A DNA stretch of 64,000 bases, taken from NCBI RefSeq assembly GCF_025264625.1, contig NZ_CP093313.1, positions 2,170,001 through 2,234,000 on the forward strand, written 5' to 3'. Made by a program: the position numbers and the translations under genes. This document shows positions 61,961 through 64,000 of the stretch, in pieces. The notes below the pieces were generated by a model. That model was not told the DNA's origin and searched no databases. It worked only from the letters and a program-made list of their open reading frames with translations. The stretch is from Occallatibacter riparius (lineage in GTDB: Bacteria > Acidobacteriota > Terriglobia > Terriglobales > Acidobacteriaceae). Position 1 is the first letter of the stretch. Each line of letters starts with the position of its first letter.

Positions 61961-64000
61961 CTATGAGCTGAGCGGCGTGTGAAAGATCACGGCTGCGGAG
62001 AACTCGCTGTAGTTCGGCGGGTCCGCCTCATCAAAGATCCGAACGTAATATCGATCGGCGGCCGCCTGCCTCGTGAATGTCAGATTTGCCTGCGACCCGC
62101 GCATCACCAAGCTTGGATCTTCGTCCATCATGAACGCGTAATCACGGCTGCGAATCTCGAATCCTCCGCCCACCGGCGCAGTGGCGCCAGTGTTGATGGT
62201 GACGTTGTTGCCACTGATCGCAGTGACTGTGAGCGCATTCAGATTGGATGCGTAGTTTGCCGCCGCGGGAGCGGGCAGCCATGCGTCGGCATGTACAGAC
62301 TCGCTCGTGCGAATGGCGAGATCTTCGGCCCAGTCGTTGGCGAAAGCGACTTCATAAGCAAACACATCCGGAACAGAGGACCGGTACGTCACCTTCACGC
62401 TGCGCACCACGAGTTCCGCGTTGAGACTGCACGACGGCGCATTGAGCGCCAGCGCGTCGCCAGGCCATATGTCGGTAGCAAGATCGTGATTCGTGCCGCG
62501 CCAAACCCCGGACCACAACGCGGAAGAACTGCCTGCAGATTGCATGAGCGCCGCCGCGGCGTTTCGGCAATCGATCGATGTGCGGCAGGCAGGATTCGTA
62601 ACGGAGCCGATCCAGCTTGCCGTCCCCGGCGATCCCAAAGGCTTGAGCGCCTCCAGGCTCGTCTCATTTACGGCTCGCCCGACAGAACGCGCACTGGTGC
62701 GATACGTGACTGTGATCTGCTCTCCCGCGGCTGGCGCGAACCCCGGATAGAACGTCAGTCGACCGCTGCGGCTCACGTCGCACTCCGCCGATTCAGTGGA
62801 ACTGCCCAGACGGCGCGTCATGAGTGCGCCACTCTGCGGTGCAGATACAACCCACGCGGAGCCGAGGCTTGTCAGGCTGAACGCGCGCATTGATCCGCGC
62901 AGATTGAGGCTGCTAGCCGCGACAACGATGCACGAGCTGGAGAGATTGCTGATCGCACCGTCGTAGAGCGTAACCGGCATGCACGCGACTCCGTTGATGA
63001 ACTCCTGGATCTCGAACAGCAGCTTCGCTGGCGAGAGAACAATCCGGCCGCCTGTGGAAACAGGCCCGCTGTCGCCGAAGGAACGAAACGTCGCGCCAGT
63101 GCGCTGCTGTTCAGGCGAGTGAACGCGAATCCGAAGTGTGTACTGGTTCGCAGGGTTAATGGTGAAACCGGCGCCCGCTGCGCAGCCTGCCACAATGGGC
63201 TGAAGCGAGACGGTGCCTGTGCTCTGCTGCGCGGTGGCTTGGAACCCCAGCACGCAGGAGGAAACAGTACCATCACCATCGAAGAAAGCGGCAAGCAGGC
63301 CGGTGCTGTCGTTTGCGAGTGATACGCCTCGGGCCTCCAGCAGAAGAGTGCCGGCCATCTCAACCGGATCGATCCAGATAAGTTGCGTCTGACCGTCAAC
63401 ACCGCTGCCGCCACACATCGCGAGCCCGGCTGAGCCAAGGCCGAAGTAAGCAGTGCTTGCGTTGCTCCACACCCGCGGATCGATCACCGGACCATCGAAG
63501 CCCTCAGAGATCAATGTGCATTTCGATGCGGGCGGAAACCAGGGCGCCCCTGACAGGTCGAAGTTCAGGTTTGCTCCGTCACCCTCGAACACTTCTGTGA
63601 CGTACGTAGCAGGTTCGTGATCACCGCAAACGGTGATGTCATTGGCGAAGTTTCTCCTCGGGCTGCGCGTGAAGCTTAGATTGGCAAGCGCGAGACTGCC
63701 GTCTTGTTCGCTGAGGGGATGCACTGCCGCGGGAATGGTGTTGAGCGTGAGTCTGCCCGCTTGCGCGCGGTAAACGGCGCGCGCCTGGTCCGCAACCTGG
63801 CCGGCCGACTTACTGAAAGGTGCGCCCGCTTCAGATGTGAAGTGGCCGACGGGAGCGTTCAATTCGAGGCTACTGTTATCGAGCGCAGGGTTGCCCGTGC
63901 GAGTCGCGAGGATGCCCAGAAGCCGTCCGGCAGTCGTCCCGCTTGCGCCTTGACTGCTAGACGCGAGCGCGAGATCGAGCAGCATCTCGTCGCTGACAGC
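61961..64000 (-). CDS. phage-tail-like structural protein (5' partial)
   Basis: Frame open past the right window edge (reads ...AVSDEMLLDLALASSSQG). 680 residues present. Beta-rich, Ala/Ser/Gly-rich, with VYRAQAGRLTLNTIPA, DTIWPGDAL-like NHDLATDIWPGDALALN and YEVAFANDWAEDLAIRTSE, a pattern I associate with tail or baseplate proteins of acidobacterial prophages. With the XhlA-like gene it suggests a prophage or tailocin entering from the right. Family assignment by pattern only. Confidence 0.5.
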   Translation of the reverse strand, partial: AVSDEMLLDLALASSSQGASGTTAGRLLGILATRTGNPALDNSSLELNAPVGHFTSEAGAPFSKSAGQVADQARAVYRAQAGRLTLNTIPAAVHPLSEQDGSLALANLSFTRSPRRNFANDITVCGDHEPATYVTEVFEGDGANLNFDLSGAPWFPPASKCTLISEGFDGPVIDPRVWSNASTAYFGLGSAGLAMCGGSGVDGQTQLIWIDPVEMAGTLLLEARGVSLANDSTGLLAAFFDGDGTVSSCVLGFQATAQQSTGTVSLQPIVAGCAAGAGFTINPANQYTLRIRVHSPEQQRTGATFRSFGDSGPVSTGGRIVLSPAKLLFEIQEFINGVACMPVTLYDGAISNLSSSCIVVAASSLNLRGSMRAFSLTSLGSAWVVSAPQSGALMTRRLGSSTESAECDVSRSGRLTFYPGFAPAAGEQITVTYRTSARSVGRAVNETSLEALKPLGSPGTASWIGSVTNPACRTSIDCRNAAAALMQSAGSSSALWSGVWRGTNHDLATDIWPGDALALNAPSCSLNAELVVRSVKVTYRSSVPDVFAYEVAFANDWAEDLAIRTSESVHADAWLPAPAAANYASNLNALTVTAISGNNVTINTGATAPVGGGFEIRSRDYAFMMDEDPSLVMRGSQANLTFTRQAAADRYYVRIFDEADPPNYSEFSAAVIFHTPLSS

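Overview
The window looks like a chromosome segment of an Acidobacteriota member (class Terriglobia, Acidobacteriaceae-like). This is inferred from the high GC content, the codon use, and typical family content: a carboxypeptidase-regulatory-like secreted protein, a DUF3857/transglutaminase giant, a VWFA-related acidobacterial protein, a CBM9/DUF5916 barrel protein, an HpnI-like hopanoid glycosyltransferase, a CxxC-x17-CxxC zinc ribbon, and many small palindromic repeats. There is no rRNA, no recognisable tRNA and no CRISPR array.

Layout. 1-10.7 kb: a 5'-partial pseudouridine synthase with a very long Arg/Gly-rich tail, an NmrA-like reductase, msrA, a secreted carboxypeptidase-regulatory-like protein, hpnI, a PAP2 phosphatase, a TetR regulator facing the wreck of an MFS efflux gene, a GH79-like glycosidase and a gamma-carbonic anhydrase. 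10.9-20.6 kb: housekeeping genes (rpsU, purD, miaA, lpdA), a lone Flp pilin, a DUF3857 transglutaminase protein and a TIM-barrel isomerase. 20.6-33.6 kb: a three-gene minus-strand operon (small membrane protein, methyltransferase, membrane sulfatase-like enzyme), a CPBP protease, YceI, serB, an HD-GYP sensor, an amino-acid permease and several small orphan proteins.

33.6-37.5 kb is the most accessory-looking part. A small GIY-YIG endonuclease sits inside an array of five copies of a MITE-like repeat. Beside it is a visibly AT-richer, defence-like P-loop ATPase with a HEPN-like tail. 37.5-45.6 kb: a radical SAM enzyme, a squalene-cyclase-like toroid protein, a DUF4097-like protein, typA, a hypothetical protein, vapBC and a YsnF/DUF2382 stress protein. 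45.6-59.9 kb: mostly secreted or envelope proteins (DUF5916 barrel, MBL hydrolase, Tat isomerase, broken cupin gene, DUF4142, beta-propellers, glycosyltransferase, PA14 protein, alpha/beta hydrolase, DsbA-like). 59.9-64 kb: purE-purK with a TTGA overlap, then two genes that look phage-derived and run off the window edge.

A theme of the window is its repeat population. There are heptanucleotide tandem arrays of several sequence types (two types bracket single genes on both sides, one lies inside hpnI), several families of REP-like palindromes (one in-frame at the start of miaA), a 33-bp tandem repeat placed directly after a stop codon, and the large repeat array around the GIY-YIG gene. The candidate novel system is this GIY-YIG/repeat association. 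The ATPase-HEPN gene next to it is a second candidate.
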